Part shown: one piece after another, positions 38,401-52,137 of the stretch
Layout of the letters: each line of letters begins with the position of its first letter
Numbering within the stretch: position 1 is the first letter of the stretch
Source: Megalonaias nervosa
Lineage: Eukaryota > Mollusca > Bivalvia > Unionida > Unionidae
Length of the DNA stretch: 64,000 nt
Direction: 5' to 3'
Assembly: GCA_016617855.1 (NCBI GenBank)
Contig: JAECUM010001707.1
Coordinates: forward strand, 124,001-188,000
Translations under genes and position numbers: made by a program
Notes under the pieces: generated by a model
Databases searched by the model: none
Seen by the model: the letters and a program-made list of their open reading frames with translations, nothing else
Told to the model about the DNA's origin: nothing

Positions 38401-40880
38401 AAGGGAGCCAAACACTCCCATAAAAATGCAGATTTTTGCTACTGAAACTTAGTTGCTTTCTTATATCTCTGTCACTCATGGCATAAAGATTCCCTAGTTT
38501 CTCAGAGGGTCAAACAATCATTGATATCTGCAACCCACACAGACATAGCTCCACTTCTGCCCACATTGCCACATCCAGATCATACTGGCATTAACAGACT
38601 ACCTGGCTAGTACCAGCATGGAGTGGCTGCCAACATTTACTATTCACCACATATAGACCCCAGTATCAGCAGTGGTGATAATTCCCTAGATTGACTGTAC
38701 GGATTAGACATTAACTGACCCAGACCTCATCAGCTTGATATCTGGCACAGTCCCAGTCTACACACTCCACCAATGGGACTGAGTACAGAGATATGTTTTC
38801 CCTGCATAATCAGTCACAGACTCGATATGTTCACCAACACCCAGTCATGCCACTTTTAGCCCCAGTTCTGTTGTGGATGCAATATGCAACCTGCACCAAA
38901 TTCATTATCCCATGGTATCCAGTGTTGAACAAGTCCAGCACAGGACAGGTCCATCACCAGTCCTTGCTGTGTTCTCCATTACAACAACTCCTTATTCCAT
39001 ACCACCTGCTACCCATCTTAGACTTTTGATGACAATCAAAGTGAATGCCTGGAAATCACTATATCTTACCCATGCAATAGAGTAATGTACCTGATTGCTA
39101 ACTTTACCTTTTTTTATCTCAGTCGGGTTCAATCAGTCATGGTGTCCACATGCTAGGAACCACTTTAAAAGAAAAATCCTTGTTGTCTTCTGCAGTGCCT
39201 GTTGAAGTTGTTATCTAAAATCAAATAAACACAACTTGTACATACAAACATACATACATACATACATACATACATACAATAACTTGTGTTTGAGAACAAA
39301 AGGAACTTCACTCATAATGCAGCGTGGAGTCTCTCCAACTTTCATAACTCACCATACAAAACATTTTGAGAGACGTACACACATGCATACAGAAAGTCAA
39401 CCAATTTGGTAGAGGTCCAGACACACAGGTAATACACCCCGTTGGCTACAAAATCCAAACTCTCTTAAGAGCTACCACAAAGCCAGCAACAATCAGAAAT
39501 GTGTTGTGTCAAACTGGTTCCTTCAAACTTTGTAAACATCCACAATCGGCTCCAGTTGATTTAATTATAATAATGCAATTGCAAATGAAATAATTCCTGC
39601 TATTACCAATGAGAATGGTTCAATCATCAGTCCACACCCTATTCCACAAGAAAATGTCTATGTAGCACATCATTGCACTAGTAATAACAACACTTGCCAT
39701 ATTTCCAGGACAGAAAATTTAAATTTCCAAGTCATGAATTAGAAATTTCCTCAGCCACTACATCATATGAACTGTACACAGTATTGTACATCACAGTATC
39801 ATACCATTGCCTACCATAGAACATTTTTCAAATTATAACTGATAAAAGTTACAACTTAACAGTATAAAAGATATTTAATTACTTATTCTTATGTTCATAT
39901 AACATCCATCGATTAAATATGATAGTACAGTAACAATGTCAAATGATTTTGTGTTTCTACTTTCTCATGAGTAGAACTCTTGTACTTAGGGTCAATAGGT
40001 CGCCCCATTTCCCTCATTAATATATTCATACTACTGTGCAGATTTACAAATATTGCTCCAGATGCTTATTGTGCAGTACTTCCAACACAAAACAATTAAA
40101 CATTTTTTCTTGTTTTTTTTTTTTTCTTTTCTAAGAGCAGGATATATAACTAGATTCTACTAATAGAGTACAAGATCTGATGACCTTTGTATAAAGTGAG
40201 AGGCAATAATAGTAGCTGATTAAATACTATATGAGTTGAATCTGCTAATTAGATTGCAAAATTGCAGGGTTATTTTAATTTAATTTAGAAAAAATTGGGT
40301 GAGAAAAATAATCTGTCAGTATTTTTACCAAGACAAGGAAATCCCATTCATAGGGTTACATTATTTGTCTCCCCACTAGGCAGAGCCTTGTGGGGAGATC
40401 AATAACATAACCCTTCCTTGACTGGGATTTCCATGTCTTGGTGCAAACCCAAACATAGATTCTGTTAGTCTCATCATCGATGGACTCCCAACTTCATTCT
40501 TCATCCTAAACTACTTGCTTCACTAGCTCAGTCATTGTAACCATTGCGGAAAACTTCATTGGCACTGCACACCTCTACCTTTGAAGATGTATTCAGACAA
40601 GTACCATCTTCTCTGCTCAGTCTGACAGTGTCAAGGAAAGACTCTGTCTTCAGTGCATTCTTTGAAGAAATCTTCAAGTTCTGCCTTTAGAGTTATGTCG
40701 ACTCTCTTTGCTGTCAGTGACTGCTTTCAAAACTGACACTATGTTGACGTCTTATCCAATATAGATCAGCCTGCTTTCAAACAGTTATCAAAGTCTTGCT
40801 GAGTCAGTGTTTAACAGTGTTATCCTCCAGAGCTTTGAAAGGCAACTTCAAGGTCTCTCTCCTCTTGACATCACAAGAGA
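38401..40880 (+). other. Intronic stretch, probably old retroelement sequence
   Basis: 38780-39600 and 40370-40880 are unusually rich in C and in short open frames, perhaps decayed gag-like sequence of the DIRS-like remnant that follows. I could not identify a motif. A (CATA)n run lies at 39249-39278. Confidence 0.35.
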
Positions 40881-40889
40881 GTCTTATCA

Positions 40890-41940
40890 AAAGTGAATGC
40901 TTTGCAGCAGGAAATAAATACACTTCTCACAGAAAGGTCAGAAGAGATAATTCACAACATTAACTCAACCAGATCCAAACTTTTCCTAGTTCCAAAGGCA
41001 AATGGAAAGCTCTAAATGAATAGAGTTTGGTGCTTTCAACCAACACATTTAGGCACCAGATTTTAGAAAGAATTGAGACACCAAGATCAGTCTTTGAAAC
41101 CATTAGCATGGAGATTTTGCATTCAGACTAGACTGCCAAGATGTGTACCTTCATAATCCCAATCACAGACCTTCACAAAAAAATGAGTTTCACATTCAGT
41201 GACACCATGTAATGGTTTAGGGTACTCCATTTTGGTCTAAATACAAGTCCCTGAGTCTTCATGAGAATTATGGACAGAGTTAAGTCACACTTTAGAAGCA
41301 CCTCAACATTCATGACATTGAACTATCTCGACAACATTTATAAAAACACAGTCTGAGCAGTCTTTTTACAGAGACCTGAAATCCCTTCTTTCACTCTTGT
41401 TTTGCCTTGGATTACTTACCAGCATTGATAAATATAATTTCATTCCATTCCAGCATTTCATTCACTTAGACATGGAGTTTAAAACATCTTTTAATCTCTC
41501 AGAAAAACATACTTTAAAAATCATATTTGAGGTATCCTCCTGATGCTTGGAGTTGAATTTCAGCCATGGAAATTCTTCACTTCTTGCTTCTACTCAGTTT
41601 GCCTGTGGATCTTTTGTATTTGCCCACTTACTTATGAGACCCTGCAGGTGATCCTTATATCCCAGTGCCAGCCAAAATTAGTCCAAATCATCAAAGTTTT
41701 GGACTACATCGGGTGTCAACTCAGCAAATGAGAGGACTTCCCATTGCATCCTGCTGCAGGATCAATCATGATCTACACAAATGCCAGCACAGCTGTCTGG
41801 GGTGCCAATCTCCTACCATTCTAAAAATCCATAACTCAAAATGGAGCTTAGAAATGAAAAGTCCACAAACAAGTTTGCCAACATCAAACCCATCCCCCAT
41901 AGTCCTAGAGCTAAATGCTGAGATGAGGTGGTATTCACCC
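40890..41940 (+). mobile_element. DIRS-like retrotransposon remnant 2 (RT, RNase H)
   Basis: Broken + strand frames read TRSKLFLVPKANGK (about 40970), AFRLDCQDVYLH (about 41120), YRDLKSLLSLLFCLGLL, FIPFQHFIHLDMEFKT (about 41360-41480), MIYTNASTAVWGANLLPF (41768) and VLELNAE (about 41905). These follow the order of DIRS-type RT and RNase H: SRLFLVPK, LDLQDAYLH, LGLLIN..KS.F.P.Q.F..LGMEF, TDAS..GWGA.L, LEL.A. Stops and frameshifts throughout. Confidence 0.72.
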
Positions 41941-42376
41941 TTCACATATAGAGCAGATTAATGCAGCATGCTTCCTGAACCTTGCCCAGAGTGCACACCT
42001 TGCTAGTGTCTGCAGACAGTTGAACATATTTTTGTCAAGTTTATTGACTTCCACCTGCTTAGAAAAAAATTTGTATGATGTCAGCTCGACAAAGAAGCTT
42101 TTATGATGTTGTAGCACAAGAGAAAATCTGAAACTTTTTAAAAGAATACAGTCATAAATTTTGCCCTTTATTTTAAGGATTTTTATGGCCATCAGCATGG
42201 TGTGGATTCTTTGCACTACTATCAAGAACTTGGCTGACTTGCCTTTTTCACAAGTTTGGTTTCCAAGCTACTCAATCTACAGAGGCAGAATCAGTGAAAT
42301 TCATACCTTATTGGTTGAAATGAACTATTGGCAGTTCCACCACAATGGTTTATTTTCTTTCATGATAGCCCAGCTT

Positions 42377-43945
42377 CATACCTGTCAGCTCTCACCCAAG
42401 GAGAAAAACCTCCCAATTTTGGGGGGTTGTTCCACACCTACCTCCCACTCTTATATCTCCCGATTTTTTTGAGGAATCCCAATTATTACATTATGCCTGC
42501 TGTCATGTTTCCAAAAAAGAAGCTTACTTAAATAGCTGTATCAATGCAGTTTATAGAAACTGTGTTCTATTTTATCACCTGTGAATATTGTTATGAAGTA
42601 ATTACAAAGCACATTTATTGCATGACAAATGGGTAAGTAAAATAGATATTAAGTTGCGTTCACTTGTGTAATTAAGGACAATCATGACATTGTCTATTAA
42701 TTAAGGTTAAGTTCAAAATAATTGATCATTAGTTGGCTTGGGTATTATGAAGAGTGTGCTAAAGTGTATTACAACTCTTTACTCTTAAATTAAATAATAG
42801 AAAAGAGCGAAAACTATCAAATTTTGTAATAATTTATTTCCCTAGAATACAAAGTGAAAAATATAAAAAGAACTCAGGGTATTGCAAAGTAAATTCCAAA
42901 TAATCCTAGAATTTCTAACACAAGCCCTAATGTTTAATGTTCTGAATAAACTATTCCAAACTAAATCCAATGCTGAAAGTGTTGATGTGCTTGTAGTGGT
43001 CAGTGTCTTGGTGATGTGCCAATAGTCTTTTATTGAATCACAATAATATAATTGCAAAAATACATCCTTACTTGAATTTCACTATAAATCCAAGTCTCTG
43101 TTTCCATGAATGTTATTTTTTTAGAACTTTGTATTTACGGAGAAGAATAACTTGAATTAAACAATTTGAATAAATAAATTCCAGCCCAAACCAAATACTG
43201 AACACAACAATAATACAAATGATTCTGTTCAAATCCTCCAGCACAAATGAATAATTTCTAGATAAACATGATTATATAGTCCTCTACTGGACCTCAGGTC
43301 ACAACTATTTTTTTCTAAAACAATATTATCTAAAAGAAAATTTCATTGTGGTTGCTTTCAAATATTTACAAGATGAAATCTTAGTCATCGTTAGAAGGTC
43401 TATTACTAAAAGTATAATATAAAATGTAGTAAGCAATAGGTACACCCATCATTTCATGGGAATTTCCACTGTTCTTGACTCAGATTGAGATAAACATGTT
43501 GTTTACAAAACCAAAACCAATGATTTAGGTCAGGTAGAAAATGAACTTGATTTTGGACAAGGTCAGATCCAAAATACAATTATCCATAGCATACAGTGAG
43601 TAAAAGAAACTAACAAACAGTGCAAATTAAATATACACAACAAGTGAAAGAGTAATTAGCATATGTCATGGATCAACATTTTAAACATTTTCAAAATGCC
43701 AAAATGCAAGCTAGATGAAAGTTCACCTGATAAGAATGATCCAGAGTGATGGAATAGGGATGAAGTATGTAAAGTGAAACCAGTATGGTTTGGCAGTGTC
43801 AGTTGGTTTAAATGTGTTTGTCATATTTTGTCAAAAATGGGGCAATATTTAGTACAAATGCTGCAAAAACCCCATATTTTAGATTCCATCTTGTAATTTT
43901 TTTATTCAGTCTCCCAACTTGGCTTCTCAAAAGTTGACGGACATG
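42377..43945. mobile_element. TIR transposon family A, copy 2 (without the nested element)
   Basis: The left end catacctgtcagctctcacc matches the left end of copy 1 and is followed by the same ggttgttccacacctac and cccaattattaca text. The right end, reverse-complemented, reads catgtccgtcaacttttgag. Shared interior such as tgttctattttaccacccgtgaatattg in copy 1 has a close match at 42563-42590. It lacks the 1.8 kb nested element of copy 1. Confidence 0.7.
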
Positions 43946-44098
43946 CCTTTATTGTTTTTTTTCTTTGTCTTTTTTAATCAAACTTAAAATATAGGAATAT
44001 ATCATCAGGATGCTGCGGCATTTGTAGGCAATATCTGCAAATATGAATGAAGTGATCTTGCATTATGTGAGTTTAATTGTGAGCATAATCAGCAAATA

Positions 44099-46041
44099 TA
44101 GTGTGACCCAGCTATAGCATTCTCCCTTATAACACAGCTGTGGCATGGTTCCCAAAATTTCATTTATTTTTCTCATACGTGAAAATTTTTTGTTTTCTTT
44201 CTTAATATGAAAAATAATATGTAAAATGTTTATAATCATTTTGGGGAAGAGATCAAATATAAATTCTAATACATGTATAAGACAATCGTAGTATGTTCCT
44301 GAAATTTCATATACATGTATTTTTCTTGTGCATGAAAAAGTAGTTTCTTGTTTTAAAAGTATGAGAAATGATGTGCAGAAAGTTTATTCATGGATTGCAC
44401 TGGGCTTCAGCAATGTTACAAATTGCAATTTTTGGTCCTTATTAATGACAAAATGTACCATCTAGCAAAATTTTTTTGCAATATTGTTGGCTGTTTAAAC
44501 TTGTATATACAGTCTTGGCCATGTAGTGGAGAAATTCAGAGGCATCATGAAAGGAAACTTGATATCAGATGCATTGGAATGTATCTGTTGTTACATAAAC
44601 AGATTTTTTGTTCACATTGACAAACCATCTTAACAGTGCATTGTTATATCATAATCAGTTTATGCTGAGTAATGTGTGCTGTGAGATCTCTGCATTTTTT
44701 TTTTTTTTTTGTCTTTTTGACATTTCTAGTAGCAGAGATTAACTGGTTGAGGCACTATCTCATAATGGATCTTTCGAAGGACTGTCAGTCGCTCGCTAGT
44801 AATTAATATTTTTATTTAGACTGACCTTTGTATGTGGCTGGTCAGTAAAATTCTTCTTCTTTTCATGCATAGAATTAAATTCTTTTAGAACACTCACATT
44901 TTCTGTAGTAATCCATGTCAGAACAGAACACCTGTATATCCATCGCCTGTTGACCTTTTTTTGAAAATTTTTATGCATACATGGAAGGCAGCTTCACTCC
45001 TCTACCGGAAATTTCAAAAAAGCAGATATCTACTTGTTGGTTCATCCAATAGTCATGCTGCTGGGATTAGCTACAATTGACCAACCTTTGAAGGCAAGAA
45101 CAGTAACTGCTACAATCAATGAAATGATGGCTAATTCCTTTTTTTAAAATGTACCCAGGAAAAATAGTTTCGATGAACTTCAGAGAAAAAAGATTACCTT
45201 TAAGCACCGACCATTCTGTATAAATGCTAAGCAAATAAAAAAATTCAGTCTCAGTCAGTGCTTTGCAATTATTTGATGTTGCTGCCGTAATAAGAAATGG
45301 GCATTTGTTTAATCCGCCAAAGCTGACCTTTAGTGGTGACTTCAACAACACATGCACCCTTCATCAAAGAAAGCTGACTACAATCTTCAATAAAAACAAA
45401 GCACCTTTCATGAAAGGAAGTCAGCACCAGACTTAAATAAAAACAATGGAATGTTATAAAAATGGTATTAACAGCTGCCTCACTAGGTGCTCAGCATTAA
45501 GAGGTTAGTGCTGGGACTGGTCAGCCTGGTGTCAGGATAATGTGACTGGGTGGGACATGATGCTACATGTCTGCAGCACGATGCTCCAGTGTTAGACATC
45601 ACTATAAACTTCCACACTGCAGACATCATAGCGATGTGACTGAAAATTGTTAAAGCTACGTGAAAAATCCTAAACATGCACACACATGCTACCAATAGCG
45701 GCATAGAACAAATTAAATTTCCAGTCTTTTGAAGCGATAGATATCTGGCTGTCAAGTTGATTGATAATGGGTTATCTCACAAAGATTGATCAAAGATTAA
45801 AGTTGTTCATTTGTTCACATTTTTTCATTTCCCTATGGATAGCCTTATCCCCTGGGTAGCTTCGAAAGAATGACAGTTGTCTCCTGGTGACCAAAATCTA
45901 GGCCAATTTAAGTACATGTACATGTTGCATATAAACAACTATAGCCACATGCTAATGGTGACAGTATCATATTGAATTGTTTAGTGACATCGGATAAAGA
46001 TCATATAATTACTTACATTTTATTATAGAGGGGTCACTAAT
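44099..46041 (-). mobile_element. TA-flanked TIR transposon T1, copy 2 (inverted)
   Basis: The left end agtgtgacccagctatagca follows TA at 44097-44098. The interior is the reverse complement of copy 1 over most of its length, for example catgtacatgtacttaaatt text and the SLMKGACVVEVTTKGQLWR frame on the minus strand near 45275-45375. The right end (ttatagaggggtcac) is worn, and about 300 bp next to it are absent compared with copy 1. It is interrupted by a truncated S2 SINE at 45453-45688. Confidence 0.7.
45453..45688 (+). mobile_element. SINE family S2, copy 4 (head missing)
   Basis: Starts inside the body at ataaaaatggtattaacagc; the tRNA-like head is absent. The body and a short CA tail (cacacacatg) are present. 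It lies inside T1 copy 2, so it is younger than that insertion. Confidence 0.85.
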
Positions 46042-46647
46042 TAAGAACTGATCTTGCATCATATTAGTTAATTTCAGGGCAAGATCTGCAGGTATTACTG
46101 AGGTGATCGAGCATTTTGTGAATTCATTACCCTAATTTTCACATGGATTAATTGAAGGTGTTATCAGTAGGCAGCAGTAAAAACAGCTGATACTTTCAAC
46201 ATTTTGTGATCAAACAGTTCAACTAACAAAGCAAGTCATGAACATGTTAAGGCAATGATAAAAAAACCCTACATTTCATCTCAAGACTCTTCATAGAATT
46301 AAATTAATGAATTGCTTCAATAACTGTGTGATAAGTGGTTATCAGCATTACATTTAGACAGTTCATTCTTTAAACTAATAACAGCCTTACAACTAATGAT
46401 ATTCCACAGTTAAATTCACAAACCAGTCTTTGTGATTGAGTTTGGCTAGTAATTGCTATATAGTGGTTGTATTGTTTAGATTTTCAGAGGTTAGATAACA
46501 TTAATAAATGTTTATTATTTCAGTGATATATTCTGTTGTGAAAGACAATCATAACATTATGAAACAATAGTGATATTAGAACTGGGTTTTTTTTACAGGA
46601 AAAGTTCTAGTGATGATTTGGACTTTTCACCAGCAACAACACATATA

Positions 46648-48253
46648 CAGTCAAACCTGTCCTAAGGGTCACCTTCAGTGGTCAACTGGTCACAATGACT
46701 ATTCTAATTTCCCCACAGCTAATTTCTTATATAATGTCATTTAATCAGCAGTCACCTGTCTTCTGCAGCCAACAGACATGTTTGTTAAGCAAGCAGTGGT
46801 TTCACTCTACCTTCTATGGTCACTGGATTATATCAGCTGTAACTGCTTCAAGTATGTAAATTAAACTTCTTTTGTTTGATGAGCAAGGTGTGGTGTATAT
46901 ATAAATGTATATTGCTGGAATCAGTGTTAAACATTTCATATTCAAATCTACTTTGTAATTCAGTGAAACTCAAAAGAGTCAATATGTTTGGCTTCAAAAG
47001 CAAGGTGGATTTTAACCTTACATGAGATATACTGCACTAGTGATATCCCTTACAATTTAGTAATCCAAGTCTCATAAGAACTTCCCCACCCCTTATGCGA
47101 TATTTGGACATTTATGTTTGGGTGTTTGATCAGAGTCAATTGCATAAAAAAAAATTGGAATTCACTGCCACGTTGTGCTGGTGACATAAGGTAGCCGCTT
47201 ACCAGCAGGCCTAGCAAACTTAAAGAATGTCACATTGAGTCATATCTGCATGAAATCAGTAGGAAAATGATTTAATTTATGAGAAATTGCCAGTATTATA
47301 ATCATTATGTCTTGAATCCACTTACAGGCAAGATGAAACTATAATGTTTATGAAATTTGACATGGTACTCACCATTGCATTGCTAGTCAAATGATTACAC
47401 AACTCTTGCATCTTGTCCATGTAGTTGTGTGATATCAACAATAAACTCCTTTCCAGTGTTATTAAACAAAATTTCAAAAATATTAAATGAACGTCACATA
47501 TTGTTTGTAAAAGAATGAAAGGACTCATAAATCTCAATATATTCATTCTGAGAACAACAACCAGAACCTCTCACTGTCACAGCAGTGTGGAGAAAGTCAG
47601 ATTCATCAAGAATGGGGCAAGTGTCAACAATGGTTTTGTTGTATCACATGACTACCATGTTGACAAGTGTTCTCCGTGTGATGAATCTGGCATTGTAATG
47701 GTGAATTCCTACTATTAGATAGGCAATTGACTCTTACCCTACACCCCAATATAAATATCCAAATATCAAAAATGGGGTGAGAAACTCGAAGGAAACTTAG
47801 AGGAAACTCAGATTAACAGTGTAGGTGTCACTAACAATAGCCCCTGGAAGCTTCTTTTCATTCACTATTCATCCAAGGTCACAAACAAAAGCCGACTGTC
47901 ATTTGATCTTGGTGAGTTTGAGCCACAGCTTAATCCATCAATTGTTTCAAGCCTAACAAAACGTCAGTTGTGTCTTTCACAATTACACTTAATTAGTAAT
48001 TTTTTTAGGAGCCGATTCTGCTGATAATGAGACAGAAGTGTATGCATGTGTCGGAGAGAGAGATGAGTGCATATACTCGGAGACACAGAGAGAGAGGGGG
48101 AGAGATGAGTGCATATTACAGTTGTAGATTTCTTGATTGTTACTAAATAGCTAAATTAAATACATGTATCTTGGTAGCATACTACTACTAATGATAATAA
48201 TACCAATACTTTTGCTTTTTCCCATGGGTGGCTGCTGTAGACAGGTTTGACTA
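46648..48253. mobile_element. Possible 1.6 kb TIR element
   Basis: cagtcaaacctgtc after TA (46646-46647) is mirrored by gacaggtttgact at 48240-48252, followed by TA. Only about 13 bp match and the interior has no recognised frame, so two independent MITE ends are possible. An imperfect inverted repeat lies at 47590-47690 (cagattcatca against tgatgaatctg). Confidence 0.4.
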
Positions 48254-48819
48254 TATAAGATGAAGGTAGTTCTATAAACAAAAAATACAAAAGGACTCGA
48301 AATGCAACCAGTGTTTCTTGTTGGTAAGCAAGGCTATAATGCAACCTAGTTTACCTACCTAGACCAGTTCTGATCATTTGCTTGGCACATTAGCAACTAA
48401 TACAGAAAATACCAATGTTAATTTATTGAGGACAAACTATTTCTGGAAAATTATTAATTTGTATTGGAAAACAAATTATCCACAACAAGAGTAAAGTAAT
48501 TTCAGTGTATTTAATGTTTGGACATTTAAGTCAGTGATGGCAAATTTATATCATCAAGGTTATTGAAAAGTTTCATAAATGAAGGATATCTACACATATG
48601 AATGAGATGAGAACATGTGTTTCTTCATCAAACTTAAAATGGCTTGCAGGAATTTGCTTCCCAACTTTAAAGTCACCCAATCTTAAGACCAACAAAGTCT
48701 ACGCAAGTCGTATGGTATGGCACCACATTTGTTAAGCAATAGTTCCAATTGAGCTTATGGTGTGATCCTATGTCCGTTGTGCATTATCAATGTTGCATTG
48801 TTTGCCCATTAACAATTGC

Positions 48820-49740
48820 TTATTACCCCTCTGGAGCTACTGTTTCTTATCTAATTTTGATCAAACTTGGGACCACTCTGGTGACCTAGTGGTTAGAATG
48901 TCCACCTTGTATGCGGGAGGTCGTGGGTTCGATCCCCAGCCGAGTCATACCAAAGACTTATAAAAATAGTACTAACAGCTGCCTCGCTTGGAGCTCAGCA
49001 TTAAGAGGTTGGTGCTAGGGCTGGTTGGCCTGGAGTCAGGATAATGTGACTGGGTGGGACATCATGCTCTCTGTCTGTGGCATGTTGCCCCAGTTCTAGA
49101 CATCACTATAAACTGCCACACTGCAGACATCATAACATTGTTAAAGCTATGTAAAAGTCCAAATCACACACACTTGATCAATATCTCACAAGGTCTCTGA
49201 AAAGTTTGATGATGAACACGATACATGAGGTGATAGTGCAGATCTTTGACTGATCATGTTGCCACTCAGAAAACCATATTTCAAATTCATTTTCATTCAG
49301 ACTTTGATTTTGGACAGGGCTGATAGCAAGCAAGATCCATGGATATTAATGAGGGTGATCCTGCATCTGATTGAGCTTTTTATTACTATAGAGGCCATAT
49401 TTTTTTTATCTGATTTTGATCAGGCTTGGAATATGGGTTTGTATCATCATGATTTTGGACAGTTTTAATAATGAACAAGAGTCATATGTAAGAATGATAC
49501 TGTATCAGATCGACTGAGGTTGACAGCACCCTGGGAAGCTCTGTTTATTATTAGATTTTGATCAGAATTGTTATATAGTCTTGGAGCATCAAGTTGATCA
49601 GTTTGATTGTGAGAAAAATTTAAACAAAAAGTAACTTGGCACTTTGAGTGAGCCCAGGGAATATTTTCCCACCCAATACTGCCAGTGTCCATGTAGATTC
49701 AATAGATCCCCATATCCTGATCATTACAGGGGGACAGAGG
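48820..49740 (+). repeat. Degenerate tandem array (attttgatcaggcttgg type)
   Basis: Diverged units with tctgattttgatcaggcttg, ttttggacagttttaataatgaac and gaggtgatcctgcatctgat recur around 48850, 49210-49250, 49290-49370, 49410-49500 and 49550-49600. Scattered single units lie near 44030-44100, 46075-46130 and 62280-62440. Confidence 0.55.
48872..49174 (+). mobile_element. SINE family S2, copy 5
   Basis: Head gacctagtggttagaatgtc and gtgggttcgatccccagcc, the common body, and a short CA tail. It splits a degenerate tandem array. Confidence 0.9.
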
Positions 49741-51587
49741 TGCATAAAATGTTCCTGTGACAACTTAACTAAAGTACAACACTGGAGCTTGTATCTTACA
49801 AACGTAAGCAAATGTAGCAAATGTCACAAAAATTTTATCTTTGCTGACAAATCCAGATATTGGCTTATCTGAGTTCAGTCCTGATCACTGTTTTCACATT
49901 AGACTCGATAGAGGAACCAACTAACTATAAAGGGGTTAGTGCAGATGTTTTAATCAACTGTTCATGCAAAATGCCCACATAATCAAGCTTTTGCTTTTTA
50001 TGTTGTATAAGCTCTGAAATGTCCACCAAACAAAACATGTAGTCAAAATGGACAAAAACCCCAGGCAGTTGGCACAAACATATTAGTACCTAATGGCCAT
50101 ACTTGAAAAAAAAAACCAGGAAAAGGGACAGTTGCATTTATTGGACATCATGTGATATGCATATTCATCACAGCAGAGGAAATACATTTTGTGGTCAGTT
50201 ATATTTCTCTGATAATACTTATCTGATCGCATTAGTCTCTTCTACCTCTGAATTCTGCCCACCCTGAAAGATGGGGGGAAAAAAACATCTGTCTGTCTAT
50301 ATTTCACATAAAAGGGAGCAACTCTTAACAGGTTACCACCCCTTTCTACCCACAATGTGGCTAGCATTATGTCTGTATGTGACCAGTTTTCACTTGAGCA
50401 AAACTGGAATAAAAAGCTCGCATTATGGGAAAGGGTGGGAGGGACTTTTAGTACAGTCAAAGCTGTCTTGAAAGGCCACTGTTATATGAGACCACCTGTC
50501 TTGAGACACCATATTCTCTGTGTGCAGATGTATTGATTATATATTGTTATGACTTGTTATGAGAGACCACCTGTCTTGAGACCACAATTTTTTGGCAGAA
50601 GTGGTGGTCTTTCAAGACAGGTTCTTCTGTAATGTGATCAGGTAAGTATTATTGGAGAAACATAATTTACTATAAAATTTGCTTTCTCCATCAAATACAT
50701 AACACTATCACATTAATGTTAGGAGAATAGGTGAGAGGAGGAGGAAATGCTGAGCATCTTACTTCTACCTGTGTTACTCAGTAGGAACATGATTGCTTTT
50801 CTTAAAGATTGAACTTCTAACGTTAGTTTAGCACAGACACAGACAACTGTTAAAATACGTGCAAGAAAGATCCCTGTTTAATTCTAAAGGGGAGGATTAA
50901 ATGCTTGAAAACTATCATCTTGTTCTGATTTGTGGTATAAAAAAGGACACTATGCCATTCCCAGCTGTACTTGAAACAAACTTATTTGATAATGAATGAA
51001 ATAATAAAAAATACCACAGTCGGAAATAATAATTTAGCCCCATAAAAATAAATGGTCAGTCCCTTACAGTACAAGAGCATTCAGAATTTAACTAGTTAAT
51101 AGTTGTGTACATGTGTATTCAGTCTCATAACTGGGCCATTGCTGCTTAAGGACTAAACACATGGTTCGCATTTAAGTGTAAATTCAGTGTTTTCTTTTTT
51201 TGTTGTTAGTGTTTTTAAACAATTTGTGTTTTTAAAAAGAAGCAGCTGCTATCTGGAATTTAATTGCCATACCTCTGGATTATTTTTCATGCTTAAACAG
51301 TAGGATAAATTTACATAGTCTTCAAGAGAAGCTGAAGAAGGTGGGCCTCTTGTAAAGTCAGCATCAAGTTTTCTAAATGTACAAAATTATACAAGACTTT
51401 TAAAATTAATTTCTATTGTCCATAATATATGATCAAAAAAAAAATCACTGATTGCTGAAGTGGCATTTGATTGTCAATCACTCATAACATATCTGGCTTT
51501 GTATGGGTGGTCTTCATTGATTGGCTGTTCAAGCGGTGTGACAATGTTATGATACCTGTCATTAAAAACATGTCATTTTCCCTCATT
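49741..51587 (+). other. Intronic stretch outside the MITE, nothing recognised
   Basis: Apart from the MITE at 50454-50629 I see no element or gene. Confidence 0.5.
50454..50629. mobile_element. 176-bp MITE with TA target site
   Basis: cagtcaaagctgtcttgaaa at the left and its near complement tttcaagacaggttcttctg at the right, with TA on both sides (50452-50453 and 50630-50631). Internal gagaccacctgtcttgagac occurs twice. Typical non-autonomous Tc1/mariner/pogo-type MITE. Confidence 0.8.
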
Positions 51588-51838
51588 TGTCTGAGTGGCT
51601 GAGTGGTCTGTGGCACTCGCCTTTACCAATCACTGCCATCTCACCTCTGAATGTGTTCTAGTGTCAGGCTCAGCTAATGTGGGTATGTAAGAAGGATTGA
51701 ATGTAGCTTCATGTGGAGCAGTGGTTCTTCCAGGGTTTACAGGGATTCTTCCTCCACCAGATATACTGGCCACCATATATAGCCTATTATGTGCTGAAAC
51801 ATGACATTAAGCCCACAGACATCCACCACCACCACCAT
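51588..51838 (+). mobile_element. SINE family S1, copy 3 (degenerate)
   Basis: gagtggctgagtggtctg, atcactgccatctcacctct, tgtgggtatgtaagaa and ttcttcctccacca align with the other S1 copies; the B box is lost and the tail has become a CCA run. It is the oldest-looking S1 copy here. Confidence 0.8.
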
Positions 51839-52137
51839 CATATGCCTTCAGAGCAGAGGTCCTTCTAGCTGTTGCTATCCATTCTATGATTGAAGCTCCA
51901 AACTCTTTTCATGCACAGCATCCTTGACAGAAGCCAAGGGTGAAGGAGGAGTTTTTTAAAACATGGAGAAAATAGTGTTGATTTTGGCTGTTTGAGTAAG
52001 ATGGTGGTTACTATGACATTCCTGGGTACATCTACTACTAAGGCAAACAGATTGTTGGTTCAGGATTTGTTTTATCTTAGAGAGGCAATCAGAAATATTT
52101 TGCAGTCCACGCCCCCACCCCCATTTTCTGAATGTTT

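Noticed and set aside
39366..39593. 75-codon frame in a C-rich stretch
   Set aside because: No recognisable domain; probably decayed repeat sequence.
47590..47690. Inverted repeat as a miRNA precursor
   Set aside because: The arms have many mismatches and the loop is irregular; nothing supports processing.
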